From contig NC_084814.1 of NCBI RefSeq assembly GCF_963583255.1, forward strand, positions 16,280,464 through 16,344,463: 64,000 bases of DNA. The letters run 5' to 3'. A program made the translations under genes and the position numbers. Below are positions 24,383-36,100 of this stretch, piece by piece (the first letter of the stretch is position 1; the number at the start of each line of letters is the position of its first letter). This DNA is from Pyrus communis (taxonomy: Eukaryota; Streptophyta; Magnoliopsida; Rosales; Rosaceae). Under the pieces are notes generated by a model that had not been told where the DNA came from, did not search any database, and was given only the letters and a program-made list of their open reading frames with translations.

Positions 24383-25877
24383 TGATGAGTTCATATTATA
24401 CTATATATTTTACCCTAATCTTAGTATTAATTTATTAGTTATTTTGGTAGAATTTTTATACTTTGCTATATATTTTCAATGTAGGACATTCGACTTCCTT
24501 GGGAGAAAAAAGTATTCAAACAGATGAATTTTGGAGTGATTCCAATTAGCGGATATTTGTGAGTCTTTCAAGATGTTTGTGTCAAAATTCCAGATTTTTT
24601 TACCAAGTCGTTTGACCGTAGCAAAGAAATGAAGGCCCAACGCGCAGCTTTCCCAGATTGACATTTCTGCACGTTTTGGGTATTTTGAAAGTCAAGATGG
24701 CATATTTTGAGGAAGATTCTTTTTGAGGATTTGTAGGGGACGTCTTCAGCTTTCAAAAGAGACCGTTTGGAACCAAATCGGATTTTATTTGGTCAGTCAA
24801 AAGACTAATTTTCTGAGAACTCCGAATTCTAGTTCAAATAGGAAACCTTTTATTTTCTATTTTATCATTTAATTATGTTTCCTAGTTTTCTTCTAAGACC
24901 TTTTACTAGGAGGATTTTAATTAGAGTAGTATAAATAAGGCTTGTTAGCCATTAGGGTTCGTTACACAACATTTTTTTGGGGGGGGGGGGGGGGAACGTA
25001 TGTGGAGAATTTAGCTAGGCTTTGACGCTTTGTATTTTGAAGGTGGTTTCTATCCTTTTTCTATTTCAATAAATTCCCTTTGTTTTATGGTTGCTAGTAG
25101 CTAATTTTCGTTTGCTAGGGCGATGCCTTGAGCCTTAGCATGAATATGTAGTTTTTATTTAATTGCTTATGATATTATGCATGCATGCTTTGAATTATTA
25201 ATCACTGTATTTTAAACTGTCTCTATATTTTAATGTTTAGCTACCATTATGATGTTTAGATAAGCAATTGGATGCAATTCGGTTGGAATACCACCGGGGA
25301 ATTGAGTATTACTTCTTGTGATTGATAGTTGTAATTTCACCTAGGATGAATACCATGTCTTAGGGGTTGCATGGTTTTTCAAAGGGTTTTCACAAAGCGT
25401 AATGAGTCATGCATGTTTATATTTGATATGAATACCACGAATGGATTGCATGTTTGATATACGTTCTAGCTTGAATACCACAAGTAGAATATGCATTAGG
25501 AAAACCTAACCTTCAAAGTTGCATGGGTAATTCATAAATAATTGATAAATCTACAGAGAATTGTAAAGGGGATGGCGGAACCCTAGGCTTTTGCAATTTG
25601 GTTTTCAAAACTATTTCCTTTTGTTTTCTTTACTTTGTCAAGTTATTTATTTGTTTTAATTTAAAATTCGTTTTTAATATTCTAGGTCATAAAATCAACT
25701 TTTTCCAATCTTTATTTTTAAATAATTAATTAAGATTTGGTATTTACATAAATTATTTATTCAATCCCTGTGAAAACGACCTTGTTTGAGCCTTTTATAC
25801 TACAACTACCTTGTTCTCTTGCAAGTATTTTTAAGTGTTTTTATCTCTACTTTTGCAGGCGGTAAAAATCTCTATCA
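24383..25877 (+). repeat. Right LTR of the gypsy-type element (complete, about 1.5 kb)
   Basis: Starts TGATGAGTTC right after the polypurine tract and ends TATCA. It carries a G homopolymer at about 24978-24994 where the left copy has only a short G run. The promoter-like word GTATAAATAAGGC is present. Confidence 0.8.
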
Positions 25878-26275
25878 GCGCGCTGCATCTCGATGCACTC
25901 AAGGGGTTGGTTCACCAATGTGGTTTGCTGTGCAATGGCATTCGTCAAATTGGCGACCTGCTGGGCAGGTGGTGCTCGCCATTTGCATTGGAAGAGTCTG
26001 GATAATGGGTGTCTCCATGTGTGGTGGAAGTATAGTGGACTGCAGGTACAAAACTTGAGCACAAAGGGGGAATTCCTGCATAAAAATGGGGTGAAAGCAA
26101 CCCTGAATCGATCTCGGGACCGGTGGTCAGAATCCGGATCGCTGGAGATGGCCTTGGAATGGATTGGGCCGCGGGCCAGGTCGTCGAAGAGGGTTGCGGG
26201 GCGTGCTGGGCCGGTGCCTGCTCACCTTGGGCCTGCATGGCCGTGGGCCCTCCTGGCCGTTGGGCTGCCACATTA
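25878..26275 (-). pseudogene. Probable retrotransposon gag-region fragment
   Basis: GC-richer than its surroundings. On the minus strand a short open stretch contains AQQVANLTNAIAQQTTLVNQ followed by ECIEMQRA, a pattern I associate with the N-terminal region of plant gypsy gag polyproteins. It breaks off at the LTR end (25877) and at a MITE-like fragment (26281), so it is probably older DNA into which both inserted. Confidence 0.35.
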
Positions 26276-26280
26276 TGGAA

Positions 26281-26380
26281 AGATCAAAATAATTGATGGT
26301 GGACAAACCCAGGAAATAATTCTATTGATTTCAAATCTCAAGAACCAAAGTAAGAAATTATACAAATCTAAGAAATCATT
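26281..26380. repeat. Partial copy of the 5090-5454 MITE family
   Basis: It resembles the right half of the 5090-5454 element: ATTGATGGTGGACAA, TCTATTGATTTCAAATCTCA and ATTATACAAATCT occur in the same order. Only one arm is present. Confidence 0.6.
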
Positions 26381-26865
26381 TCTAATCGAATATCTATTTA
26401 CATTTGGACTATATTTTGTTTTTCTTTTCATAAATACGTGTTCGATATTCGTTAAGACAACGGATAGATATTACATAAAGAAACCGTCTTAAATAAGCAT
26501 GATGGGACTCTCACCATTTTTCTTTTCTTTGGCTGGCTCACTTAAGCATAAGCATACTAGAATTCATTTTTCTACCAGGAAAAAGTATCATGAATTCATT
26601 TTAAAAGTAGTTTTTCTAATTGTGCTTGCTTTTGTTGCCCTTCATTACCCACAAAAAAGCATAAATTACTCTCAACTCCAATTGAATATGAATATGAATA
26701 TGAATATAAAAGAATTTATAATCAATATAACACAAGAATCCAAAAGGCATTACAAAAAACAAGGTGCAATACCTAAAAGCTAAAAATTAAAAAAAGTAAA
26801 AAAAAGGAGACTTATAAAGTACCACAAAGAACTAAATTAACCAAAACCACACAAAATTTTGATCA

Positions 26866-27414
26866 CTAGCACTTCAAATCCTGGACAGCACGGTTGGCCA
26901 AATTAACTGACATGCTGCAGCTCATTTTGCCAGACTTGTTCTTCTTGATAATCTTCATCAATTCAACCTTTCCTTTCAAGGTAGCCTCACTAGTCAGAGG
27001 CACAAGACCTGAGTTAATGTCATTGCCAAGGTTTGTGGATCCTGAAAGCTTGTCTGTATTAATGCTAATGACAACATCGGTTCTTCGTGTGGATCGAGCT
27101 CTGACTTTTCCCTTAGGAATATCAGCGGACCCAATTGCCTGTCCTGCATAGTAGATTGTGACAGTGCTGTTTGAATATTTGAAGTGACCAAAGTTTGTGT
27201 TCTTCACTGCAAAGTTGGTTACCAAATTCAAACTCAAAGATGGAGAGTTGGAGCTTGTGGATCTGAAATTTTCTGCTGCAACTGTGCCAAACCTGACTTT
27301 TGGACCCTTGATTTTCATCACAGTAAGTGAAAAGGCTGTGATGACTATGATCTGAAATACAATGAAAATAGCAACATATGCTAGGCACTTCGTGTTCTTC
27401 CCCTCTCCTTTCAT
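26866..27414 (-). CDS. LEA_2-domain single-pass membrane protein (At1g64065-like), copy A
   Basis: A 182-residue single-exon gene. A short basic N-terminus (about 9 residues) is followed by one membrane helix at about 10-32 (YVAIFIVFQIIVITAFSLTV) and the family sequence VMKIKGPKVRFG, then an LEA_2 (WHy/NDR1-HIN1-like) beta-sandwich: NFAVKNTNFGHFKYSNSTV, IPKGKVRARSTRR and a C-terminal KMSCSMSVNL. The domain would face the apoplast or the membrane surface. The biochemical role is unknown, and relatives are tied to stress and defence. It lacks the 30-residue MAEK-type head of copies C-F. The start follows a TATA-like word about 120 bp upstream. No frame break was seen. Confidence 0.85.
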   Translation of the reverse strand: MKGEGKNTKCLAYVAIFIVFQIIVITAFSLTVMKIKGPKVRFGTVAAENFRSTSSNSPSLSLNLVTNFAVKNTNFGHFKYSNSTVTIYYAGQAIGSADIPKGKVRARSTRRTDVVISINTDKLSGSTNLGNDINSGLVPLTSEATLKGKVELMKIIKKNKSGKMSCSMSVNLANRAVQDLKC

Positions 27415-27534
27415 TGTGTACGAAAAAAGGATGAGTGATTTTTGTCTTTGCTCTTGGTTTGGTATGTATCAAAGAATTGCAAAAGGCTCTGAGGAGTTGA
27501 ATGAGTTGAATGACTTGGTACCAAGGGGCTGCTG

Positions 27535-27542
27535 TATTTATA
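27535..27542 (-). promoter_or_regulatory. TATA box of LEA_2 copy A
   Basis: TATAAATA on the minus strand, about 120 bp upstream of the ATG, a spacing like that of the sister genes. Confidence 0.5.
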
Positions 27543-27831
27543 AAATTCTTGTGGTGTCAGATACGGTAAAAATGTTTAAGAAATTCAAGTGGAGACATAG
27601 GATTTTTTTATTGCATTAATTTCTTATTATCTTTGTTTTTTTATTTGTTAATATTTCAAAACGTGTTTGCCATTTGGAAGACTTTTGACCAACAATTCGC
27701 AATGACATTGAGAATCCAAGCATTTTATGGTATCAAACTTTGTCGAACTATCCCTTGGTATTAACTAATTATCCTATCAATTGAAGGTAATTTCTCTTTT
27801 TAAAAAGGTTGTGTATGTGTATTTAAACAAA

Positions 27832-27927
27832 AATGCTACTTTTATCATATTTTTCATATCATATATGTACCATCGCTCTATTAGAGAGGTGGTATAGATA
27901 TGATATGAAAAATGTAGTTGATTAGCA
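27832..27927. repeat. Small palindromic MITE-like element upstream of copy A
   Basis: Two arms of about 46 bp are imperfect reverse complements, sharing ATTTTTCATATCATAT and a CTCTA centre. No coding capacity. Target duplication not resolved. Confidence 0.5.
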
Positions 27928-28813
27928 AATTTCATAATTTTATAAAAAGCGAGTGATTTCTCATTCTAAGAAAGCATTTGGCTTAATCTTATTGAGTGAA
28001 TCTACAATTAATAACGTCGTTTAGTTGTGCTAAGTAAATCGATGATTAACAATGTTGAGCTAATTTCATTGCCTTAGCATCTCCAAGAGATGCTATAAAC
28101 ATTTGCCAACTATGTTAGCTAAAAACTAACAAAACTTCGCTCAAAAAGAATCTTTAAATGAATCTTATAGAGTGGCCATTAACTTGCTAAACAGTAAAAA
28201 AGTTTTAAAACTCTCAAACTATTCAATTTTTTCTCTTTTAAAAAGTAATCAATATTAGAGGTTTGTTAAAATAGAGTGTTGTTGGAAATGTTAAGTTAAA
28301 CCGACTAACTAAAATAGTTTTTTGACACTATTTACTAACTAATATAAAAAAAAATTTAGAATTTTTCGAGAAGTTGTTGCCTAATCAAACCTCAAAGTTA
28401 CGTGGCGCTTCGTGACCCTAAGTTTCGAGTCTTTATTTGGACCAAAAAAAAGAAAGTTTGGAGTCTTTGAGAGATTGACTACTTGTGGATTTAAAAATAA
28501 ACTTAAGAATTTATCAAGTGGGGGCATTTCTCACGTAAAGACTAGATGCCTATTCTTATCTTCTGGAAGAGAAAGACGCCTTCAGAATAATACAGTTAAC
28601 GACATAAACGTGTGGCGCGCCCAATTACTGGATTATCTTCTTTTATAAACAAAGGCAACCGCCGAGAAAGGATTCGCCAACTCAAGGCTGTCATGTTGGA
28701 AATGTCCGTGATTATTATATATATATGAAGCAGCCGCCTTTGTAGACTGTCAACACAGCTTTAATTTGGAGATTAGATAAGTACGGATGGTTGGGTCCAC
28801 TTATTATTTAGTA

Positions 28814-29013
28814 AGGAAAGAGATCATTTTCTGATCTCTGTTTTTTTATCTATTAAGTTTGGGGATTCAAGTCATTGAAATTTGATTCAACAGTTAAAGT
28901 TATTATAACTTTTGAAGTGAACCCCTATTTATAGCCGTTAAATTAAATTTCAATGGTCTGGATTCTCGAACTTAATGGCTTAGGAGACAAGAATCCGGAG
29001 AGAATTCCTTTTC
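28814..29013. mobile_element. MITE with terminal inverted repeats
   Basis: The left arm contains TATTAAGTTTGGGGATTCAA and CATTGAAATTTGATTCAAC. The right arm read in reverse gives CATTAAGTTCGAGAATCCAG and CATTGAAATTTAATTTAAC. Possible 9-bp flanks TATTTAGTA and TATTTATTA differ at one base. The GAATCCGGAGAGAATTCC end resembles the RBOHF intron 5 MITE. Confidence 0.55.
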
Positions 29014-29202
29014 TATTTATTACGGGGAAACACTGAATGAGAGCATGTGAATGGTAAGGGTGTTGTTTTTTTTTGGTTTAATTATGTAATTAATTAATTT
29101 TCTTTGTTGTATATTTGTAATTGAATTGGAAGAAAATAAAAACAATGGTATGTATTTGTCTCTTAATTTTAGTTTTTAGTAAATTTTAATTTATTGAGTT
29201 GT

Positions 29203-29203
<1 letters not shown>

Positions 29204-29289
<86 letters not shown>
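29204..29289. repeat. (AC)n(AT)n microsatellite
   Basis: About 15 AC units pass into about 27 AT units next to the LINE tail. Confidence 0.9.
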
Positions 29290-29296
<7 letters not shown>

Positions 29297-29587
29297 TGAA
29301 ATTGTTGGCTATGTGAAATTTTGAGTTTGAATTTTTTTTTTTTTTTGATAGAAAAGAGCAATACATTAAAGGGAAAAACCCCTAGAGCACCCTAAACCTG
29401 CACGATCAAAAAACAAAGCTCTAAATGCAGCGGGCGGTAAGGATCTATCCCAAATGTGAAGGTTTCCATAATGTAAGTCCACATCCGTAACAACATCAAC
29501 CACAAAGTTTGCTTCTCGATACATGTGGTTCCAGGAAATAAGATCGAATAATCCTGCTATAAGTTTAACATCATCAATGATTGTTCC

Positions 29588-29971
29588 TTAGACCGCCTCA
29601 ATAATAAGCTTTGAGTCCCCTTCCATCATGATCTTATGGAGCCCCCTACTTCTTGCCATCCAGAGTGCATCCCTTAGAGCCAAACATTCCGCAACATTGA
29701 TTGAAACCTCCCCCAAGCTTCTTGCACCAGTTAGCACCGGATCACCACACTCATCCCAAATGACAAAGCCCCCAGCCGCTCCATTATTCTTGACTGAACC
29801 ATCAAAGTATAATTTAAAAACATCATCCCCCGGAGGGATCCATCTGATTAACTTCTCCTGATTCTTCCTAGTAACTACACTTCTTTTATTAGCATTATTG
29901 TAATCATTTGCCACATTAAAGGCTAAGGACGCCACTTTAACAGGGTGGATCTTAACTTTATTAAATAACAT
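29588..29971 (-). pseudogene. LINE RNase H domain (RVT_3)
   Basis: This open stretch of 127 codons contains KLYFDGSVKNNGAAGGFVIW (first catalytic Asp), NVAECLALRDALWMA (catalytic Glu) and MMEGDSKLIIEAV (next catalytic Asp). It is the C-terminal RNase H of LINE ORF2. A stop after EAV cuts off the final His/Asp block, so it is incomplete. Confidence 0.8.
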
Positions 29972-30042
29972 TGTTCCTCAATTTCCATATCTGCCAACAC
30001 ATAATAAGAGCAAAGCTAAGACTCGAAAGATTTTCACCGTCA

Positions 30043-30648
30043 TCAGCATCTAGCGAGCCACTCAAACAAAGAACACCTACTATGATTAGTAGGAGGTTTA
30101 ATCTTCAGACTATAAGCCCGTACTTGCTTGGCATACTCACAGCGAATAAACAGGTGATCTTGATCCTCCGCATCTCCATTACATAATAAGCAAGTCTCAC
30201 TTATGGTGTTAATAAATTTATGAATTTTACTACTAGTATGAAGCTTATGAAGAATCAATAACCAACTGAAAATTTTGACCTTATTTGGAATATTTAGCTT
30301 CCGCATTCTATTTAGCAACTTATTCTTCAAGTCATCACTTATCATAGTATTTTGGACCCAAGTTGCTGATTTAATGCTAAACCTACCATTAGCATTTAAG
30401 CCCCAACACAAGTAGCCATCCTTATCATAAAAAGGCAATGGTATACTACATATCTTACAAATAACATCCTCATCCACATACTCACTTAGCAAATGTCTAT
30501 TCCAATTCCCATCGATAATGAAATGATTAACCTTTAGGTCTAAATCAATCTGACATCCTGGTCCTTCGGAATAAGGTTCTTTAATGAGAAAGGAAAAACC
30601 CAATCTTGAGTCCAGAACGAAATGTCTTTGCCATTTCCCACAATCCAT
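30043..30648 (-). pseudogene. LINE zf-RVT region
   Basis: A 201-codon open stretch with GRFSIKSATWVQN, IPNKVKIFSWLLILHKLHTS and a Cys/His cluster (CLLCNGDAEDQDHLFIRCEY). This is the zinc-binding region that follows reverse transcriptase in plant LINEs. It is not in frame with the RNase H piece downstream. Confidence 0.8.
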
Positions 30649-30793
30649 CGCGCACCTTTTTCAATAACAGGCCTATCATTTAGAATGCCTTTCTAGGCTA
30701 CCGAGTAATGTTGCCTCACTTTCGCATCCATAAAATTTTCTTTATGAAGATACTTTTGTTTAACTAATTGAACCCACCAATTTTGATCATCAG

Positions 30794-31593
30794 TCAGAAC
30801 CTTCCTCCAAGTTTAGCTAGACAAGCATTGTTAAAGCAGTTACTCTTTCTAATACCTAGGCCCCCATTACCTTTTGGCTGACAAACTTTGTCCCAAGCAA
30901 CAAGATTCATCCTACCTTCTTTTCGCCAAAGAAAGTTCCTGTTTTCTTTATCCAACATCCTAGTGAACTTCTCAAGACATTTGAAACAAGACATCATATG
31001 ATTGGGTAAACCACAAAGATTAGCCTTAGTTAAAGTAATTCTTCCCGCTCTCGAGAGTTTATTGGCTTTCCAACCTGCTAATTTGTTCTTAATTTTTAAC
31101 TCAACATCCTTTGTATTTACCAAATCTCTCCAACAGATAATTTTATTTATGCCTAGATACTTACCAATAGTTGTTTTGTGTTGAATTTGGATAATATTAG
31201 CAATCTCCACACGAACACTATTAATGGTATTCCCCGAGAAATAGAGAGAAGACTTATGGAAATTTATCTTTTGTCCAGAGGCACAGAGGTAAACATGTTC
31301 AAAGTATTTAAGATATTTCTAGCAGCTCATTTAGATGTTTTGGAAAAAATAAGGCAATCATCTGCAAACATTAAATTAGAGACCTTAAAACCCAATGGAG
31401 AAGTTAAAAGCCTAACACTAGTTTTAGGCGTTAAAGCCAACTTATTAAAGTGTCTAATTAACAGCTCCATGCAAAGAATAAAAATGTAGGGCGATAGGGG
31501 ATCTCCTTGTCTAATTCCCCTAGAGGGTTTGAAATAACCATGAGCTTTACCATTAATCATGATTGACATAGATGTAGACGAAATACATTCCAT
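30794..31593 (-). pseudogene. LINE reverse transcriptase fragments
   Basis: 31593-31327 carries GIRQGDPLSPYIFILCMELL and the catalytic MFADDCLIF. 31210-30794 carries TTIGKYLGINK, LAGWKANKLSRAGRITL and QPKGNGGLGIRKS. A frame break lies between the two, and the upstream palm is missing. Confidence 0.85.
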
Positions 31594-32036
31594 AATTAGA
31601 TTTATCCAGTAAATGTAAACAACGCATTATTATTTGGGGTAGACTAGGCAGTAAAACGCATTTTGAAGTCCTACACAAAAACCTACTCCATGCCCTCCCC
31701 TTTCATCCACCAAAAGCCCCCAGAGTCCTTAATTTTAAGAATCTCATTCCTTCTACGTCTAATATTAGTTACTGTTTGAATTTTTTTTGTGTTTTTATCC
31801 CCTAATTAACGCCAGTTAATTTTCGCTTTTTGAGCCCACAGGAGTTCCTCATTATTGAGAGTTCTATTCAGTTCATTTTGAATCCTTAATTCTTCATTTA
31901 ACAATTGAACATTAACTGGGTCATCCATGCTTTGCGATTGAACATTATTCATTTCCTCAAAAAGCTTTCTTACTTTAACATGCACATTACCGAACACCTC
32001 CTTGTTCCATCCTCTGGTCAAATATCTCAAGGCACC

Positions 32037-33147
32037 AAGGCACTATTTGACTATATGTAGATTAGGTGAATTTTATTTGTGCATTAGTAGTCTTGGAAAT
32101 CGTGGTGTAATTTTTTTTTTTTGTTTTTTGAAATTTCATAACCGTTTATACAAATTTTTTTTTTGTTTTTTTTTGTCGAAAGAAAGATTTTATTAAACTT
32201 GAATAGAAACGTTCACTTCAGAAGCTAAAGTATTTAACAACCATTCTAGCTCAAAAGAATCCCATGTATGAGAGAATCGAAAAAACCTTAGACTCGTTTA
32301 AAAGTTTGTTGGATGTGCATGTAGATGTAGTATGTGTCTTTGCTATCTAACTGATTCTCAAATTGTCCAATTCGGATAGTTCAGGAACGCACTAGTATGT
32401 GTTTAGCATTTGCGATGAACCTGGTTAATTTTCGATTATGGAAAATTTGGTTGTATCCCTTTAATGTTCTTCGAATACGTACTAGATATTTATTTATAAT
32501 ACATAAGTCGTGCACTTAAGGAACCCTAGGGAGATGTTGCTGAATTTTTTACGATTGAAAATAGCTGCATGAATTGCAAACCGCAACATAGAAAGTGCCA
32601 TTTTCGAATGGGATAATGTCATTGTCGTTGGCATAAGGGGATGAAAAATCATATATCAACTTGTTATGATGACTAAATTTTTGAAAATGGGCACAATGGA
32701 CAAAGAGGGATAAAGTTGCAAGATAGATGTTGTGACGAACATTTGGATGGGATCGAGACATTTATTGAATTTGCAAGCAACCATGTCAGTGCTTAGTATC
32801 GTATCAGGTGTTCGTGCATGAAATGTAATAACTACATTTGGATGACATTAGATAACGTTCATTATCATTTATTTGGGAATGGGATTGTACATACTTACTC
32901 GAATTGGACTTATCACGAAGATCGCCCATTACAACACTAACATCTTCCGGCAGTGGCATAGTTAGTCATCAACCTCCTTTATCTGGCTATGTTAATAATG
33001 ACTGAGTGCTGAACATATTGAATGATGATTTCCTAAGGCTACTCTCAACATGGAAGATGAGACATCCACAAACTCCAAGAAGTATGATAGATTGTTGAAA
33101 TAAGCTCAGTGAGAATTGCACCCCAGTTGTCAAGATTTCTCGGTGCT
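32037..33147. other. Intergenic stretch, AT-rich, with T-rich runs
   Basis: T runs at about 32108-32120 and 32157-32174 look like A tails of retroposed sequence on the minus strand (the second is followed by GTCGAAAGAAAGATTTTATT), but no protein words are recognisable. Nothing else is supported. Confidence 0.35.
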
Positions 33148-36100
33148 AACTGTCGATGGAAATTTCCGCCATCTTCAATCTTGACTAAAATGCACCTTCA
33201 AAACAATCAACACCTTTGATCAAAGACCTAAGCCTCGCGCACCCACGAAGTGTGGGGGGAAGGGCGTAAGGCCAATGGATCTTCAATGCCTAAGTCAGTT
33301 TCTCTAAGAGAGTAAAGTGTTTAGGGATTTTTAGGGGTAGCAAAAGCTTCTGAAATTTGGTAGAATATGGGGTATTTATAGGGATAGGGCCGGCCATAGT
33401 GTTAGGTTTTTGCCTTACATGTGGCGGCATCCTATTGGCCACGATTTTATGGAGAAATATTCTCAAAATATTAAATAGGAAATAATATCTTGAGATAATA
33501 GAGTAATTGTCCCTAATTGAATTAAATTGGGATTACTTACTTGATTGGAGTCAATCTTCAATTAGGAATGTATTAAAAATAGGATTTAGGTAATTAATCC
33601 TTATCTTTAATGCTTTGACTTTTCTTTGCCAAGGGTAAGTCAGCTGTGGGTAGTCGTATTCAACTTTTGGGACCTTCAGGGTGTGAGCTGCGCGTGGGAG
33701 TATATGAGGAGCCTACCCATTTATTAAGGGCAATCTTGTCTTTCTTGGGCAAAAGTCCACATGTCGTTCCTACAATTTTTGGGATTATTTTAGGCTCTAT
33801 AAATGCCCCCATACCTACTGAGCTACACGTAGGAAAATGGCAGTAGTTGAAGAAATCCCAAGCTGGATGGGCTTGTAGAATTGTTTCCCAATTTGAACTT
33901 GATCTCATTTCTTGATTTGGAGATTAACTTCTTCTAGGAAAAGGAAACCCAATTGCCCCCAATGCCTATTTAATTCTGCATTAAGCAGGGGATTAAATAA
34001 ATTTGGAGAACAATCTTCATTCCAACAAGGAAGAGAGAAACCAAAGGAAAATTTTCTTCCCCTTCCCCTAGCTTTCTTATTCTCTTGCTCTTGCAAAGGA
34101 TTGTCTCCCGTTGTTGTTCTTCTTCTCCATGTTGCACCAAGGTAAGAAAAATATGAATTCCTTCTTCTTGATTTTTTTTGGGAGTCTTGGGACTTGAAAA
34201 ATTGGCTTGGCGGAAGCCGATGAGGTGAGATTGATGTGGCAGGGATGCCACAGAGCTGCTGTGTGCATAATGGTTAACACGGGACGGGATCAGCTCAGCT
34301 TGGACTGAAGTGCTTGCGGCATAAGCTAGGCTTGGAGCGTGACTGGCATGGGCCAAACAATGACTTGGCACGGGCCAAGGGTGCAGATGTGCGGTGCTGG
34401 GCTCGGGCCCATTGGAACTCATAGGAAAGAATGAGAGTTCAACATAGGCCAGATTTCTAATATCCGTGACTTGGGCCGAGGGGCTGGGCCTGTTTGGGGC
34501 TTTAGGCGCGCGAGAGAGAAGGGAAGGAGGCGATAGCCTTTTCCCTTGTTAGGCTGAGCGGCGTAGGCCACGTGCATGGGCTTCCAAAGGTCTTCGGGCC
34601 ATGTTGCTCAAAGGAAAACTGGGTCTGGGCCATGAGGCCTGGTTGGTAACTAGGCTCTTGCAGTTTGGGCTCGTGCTAAAGGAGGGAGTGAGAGCGATGA
34701 GCTAGGCCATAGGACCTGGTGCTGGGACATTGGGCCCCAAGGTCATTTCTAATTTTTTTTTTTCTCCTTTTGCGAGCTGCCTTCTAAATATTTTCCTTCG
34801 TACTTTTTGCAGGGACTTTGAGATGTCTTCTTCCAATCACAAAAGTAATGAGTACCCTCCATCTTTGTACTGTCAAGGTGGTTCTTTTAGCAAGGTGGGT
34901 TACTTCAAGGCTGTACATGTCAAGATTAATTCTAACCAGCTGTTTCGAGATTTTCTTGATGCGTACAAGCATGTGTTTCGTTAGGGGTTCGCGTCAAGCG
35001 GGTGAAGGATGATAACAGCCATAAACCGTGTGGCGATGGTGCCACTGCTGGGAAGAGGGCTATCAAATTCCATTCGTATTACTTCGTGTTGGAATTTACT
35101 TTTCCTATGCCACGTCTTTTCTAGGAGGTGATCTGCTCCATGAAATGCGCGTCTTTCTGCGATGGTAGGGTTTTCAAACTTTAGCAGGTTCTTTGATCTT
35201 GGCTTGACCATAAATGAGTTTTGGTACTTCTTCGAAATTGGCCACAAGAACAGTGTTAGGTAGCTGACGCCTCGCCATAGGCTACTTGATGCTTCTTGCA
35301 AAGGTGATCATGAGTTGGAGAGAGACACCTTGGAGATTAGTGGAGAGTGGGCGTCCAACTCTTCTGCTGAGTTACATGTCCTAATTGTCTTTATCAGTGG
35401 TAAGTAAACTGCTTCATTCCTGGCCTGCTTTAATTTTTGTTGAGTTGCTCCATGACTTCAGTTTACTAATCGTCATTATTACTTTGTGTAGATTCTGAAT
35501 TTAGCTCAACTCCAAGATATGATGAAAGTGCACATCACATTAGCATTCCTGTTGAGTATCGTGAGTGGCTCTGGCTGCTCAGTCTTCTTCATTGGGAAAA
35601 GATGGGCTACCTCCGAAGGAAAAGATAAAGCGAATAAAGGATGAGGTGTCTGCTGCCAATGAAGGTGGGAAGAAGAGATCCTCCTGATCTTCTTGTGAGC
35701 TTTCAGTCAAGAAGAAGCCGTGGGTTTCTTCTGCTGCTTACGGGAGCTCGTTTGTTGCTGAGAGGCTTGTCATCGATCTAACCTCTCCTAAGGGGACGAA
35801 AAGGTCCGTTCAGTTTGAGCCTGTGAAACCTACTGCTCCGAAAGTGGCCATGACCATTGTTGAGAGGATTGCCCAGCATAAAGGTTTGGTAATGCCCTAG
35901 TGTCTAGGTTTGTGTCGAAGCACGCATCGGGAGCTAAGTCCGATTTGGCTTCTAAGAAGCTTGCCGCTATGAAGAGTGAGAAGGTGGATTTTGCTGCTAA
36001 AGTGGTGCCTGGGCCTGTTCCTCCTCCTGCTACGACTGATTCGTCTGCTGAGAAAGGGAAATCTGCTCGCGTGGGCAGTTGTGAGAAATCCACCAAGTGA

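Larger units (their letters stand above)
19392..25877 (+). mobile_element. Non-autonomous Ty3/gypsy-type LTR retrotransposon, 5' LTR truncated
   Basis: Two long direct repeats, 19392-20607 and 24383-25877, are the LTRs; the left lacks about its first 260 bp. After the left LTR is a PBS at 20615-20632 (TAGCGCCGTTGCTGGGGA), complementary with two mismatches to the 3' end of plant tRNA-Asp as in Tat/Athila-type elements. Before the right LTR is a polypurine tract, AGTTTGGGGGTA at 24369-24380. The 3.8-kb interior has only a gag-like remnant and no protease, RT or integrase, so it resembles TR-GAG/LARD elements. The signature word TTGGGAGGCAACCCAA lies near 21810. The right LTR ends TCA at 25877. 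Confidence 0.82.
29331..32036 (-). mobile_element. Second LINE, 5'-truncated and internally deleted
   Basis: Read on the minus strand it starts inside ORF2 upstream of the RT and ends with an A tail (T run on + at about 29331-29345). The order is a pre-RT linker (32030-31806), RT pieces (31593-30794), zf-RVT (30648-30043) and RNase H (29971-29588). ORF1 and the endonuclease are absent. Between 31806 and 31593 the N-terminal palm of RT, normally about 200 residues, is reduced to about 70 codons' worth of DNA, so part has been lost. It differs in sequence from the LINE at 1-4167 and belongs to another lineage. Confidence 0.85.

Noticed and set aside
25893..26492. 199-codon + strand frame after the right LTR
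   Set aside because: Its sequence runs from the gag-like fragment into a MITE relative. The minus strand fits retroelement gag better, and no host-gene similarity was seen.
26893..27472. Long antisense frames across the LEA_2 genes (also at 45058, 48127, 49512, 62618)
   Set aside because: They are mirror frames of the real genes and have hydrophobic, low-information translations.
29204..29289. CRISPR-like or satellite array
   Set aside because: It is a plain AC/AT dinucleotide microsatellite.
33646..34422. Several 60-150-codon frames on both strands in the 33.6-34.4 kb repeat
   Set aside because: They lie inside an LTR-like repeat and its leader. No conserved domain was recognised.
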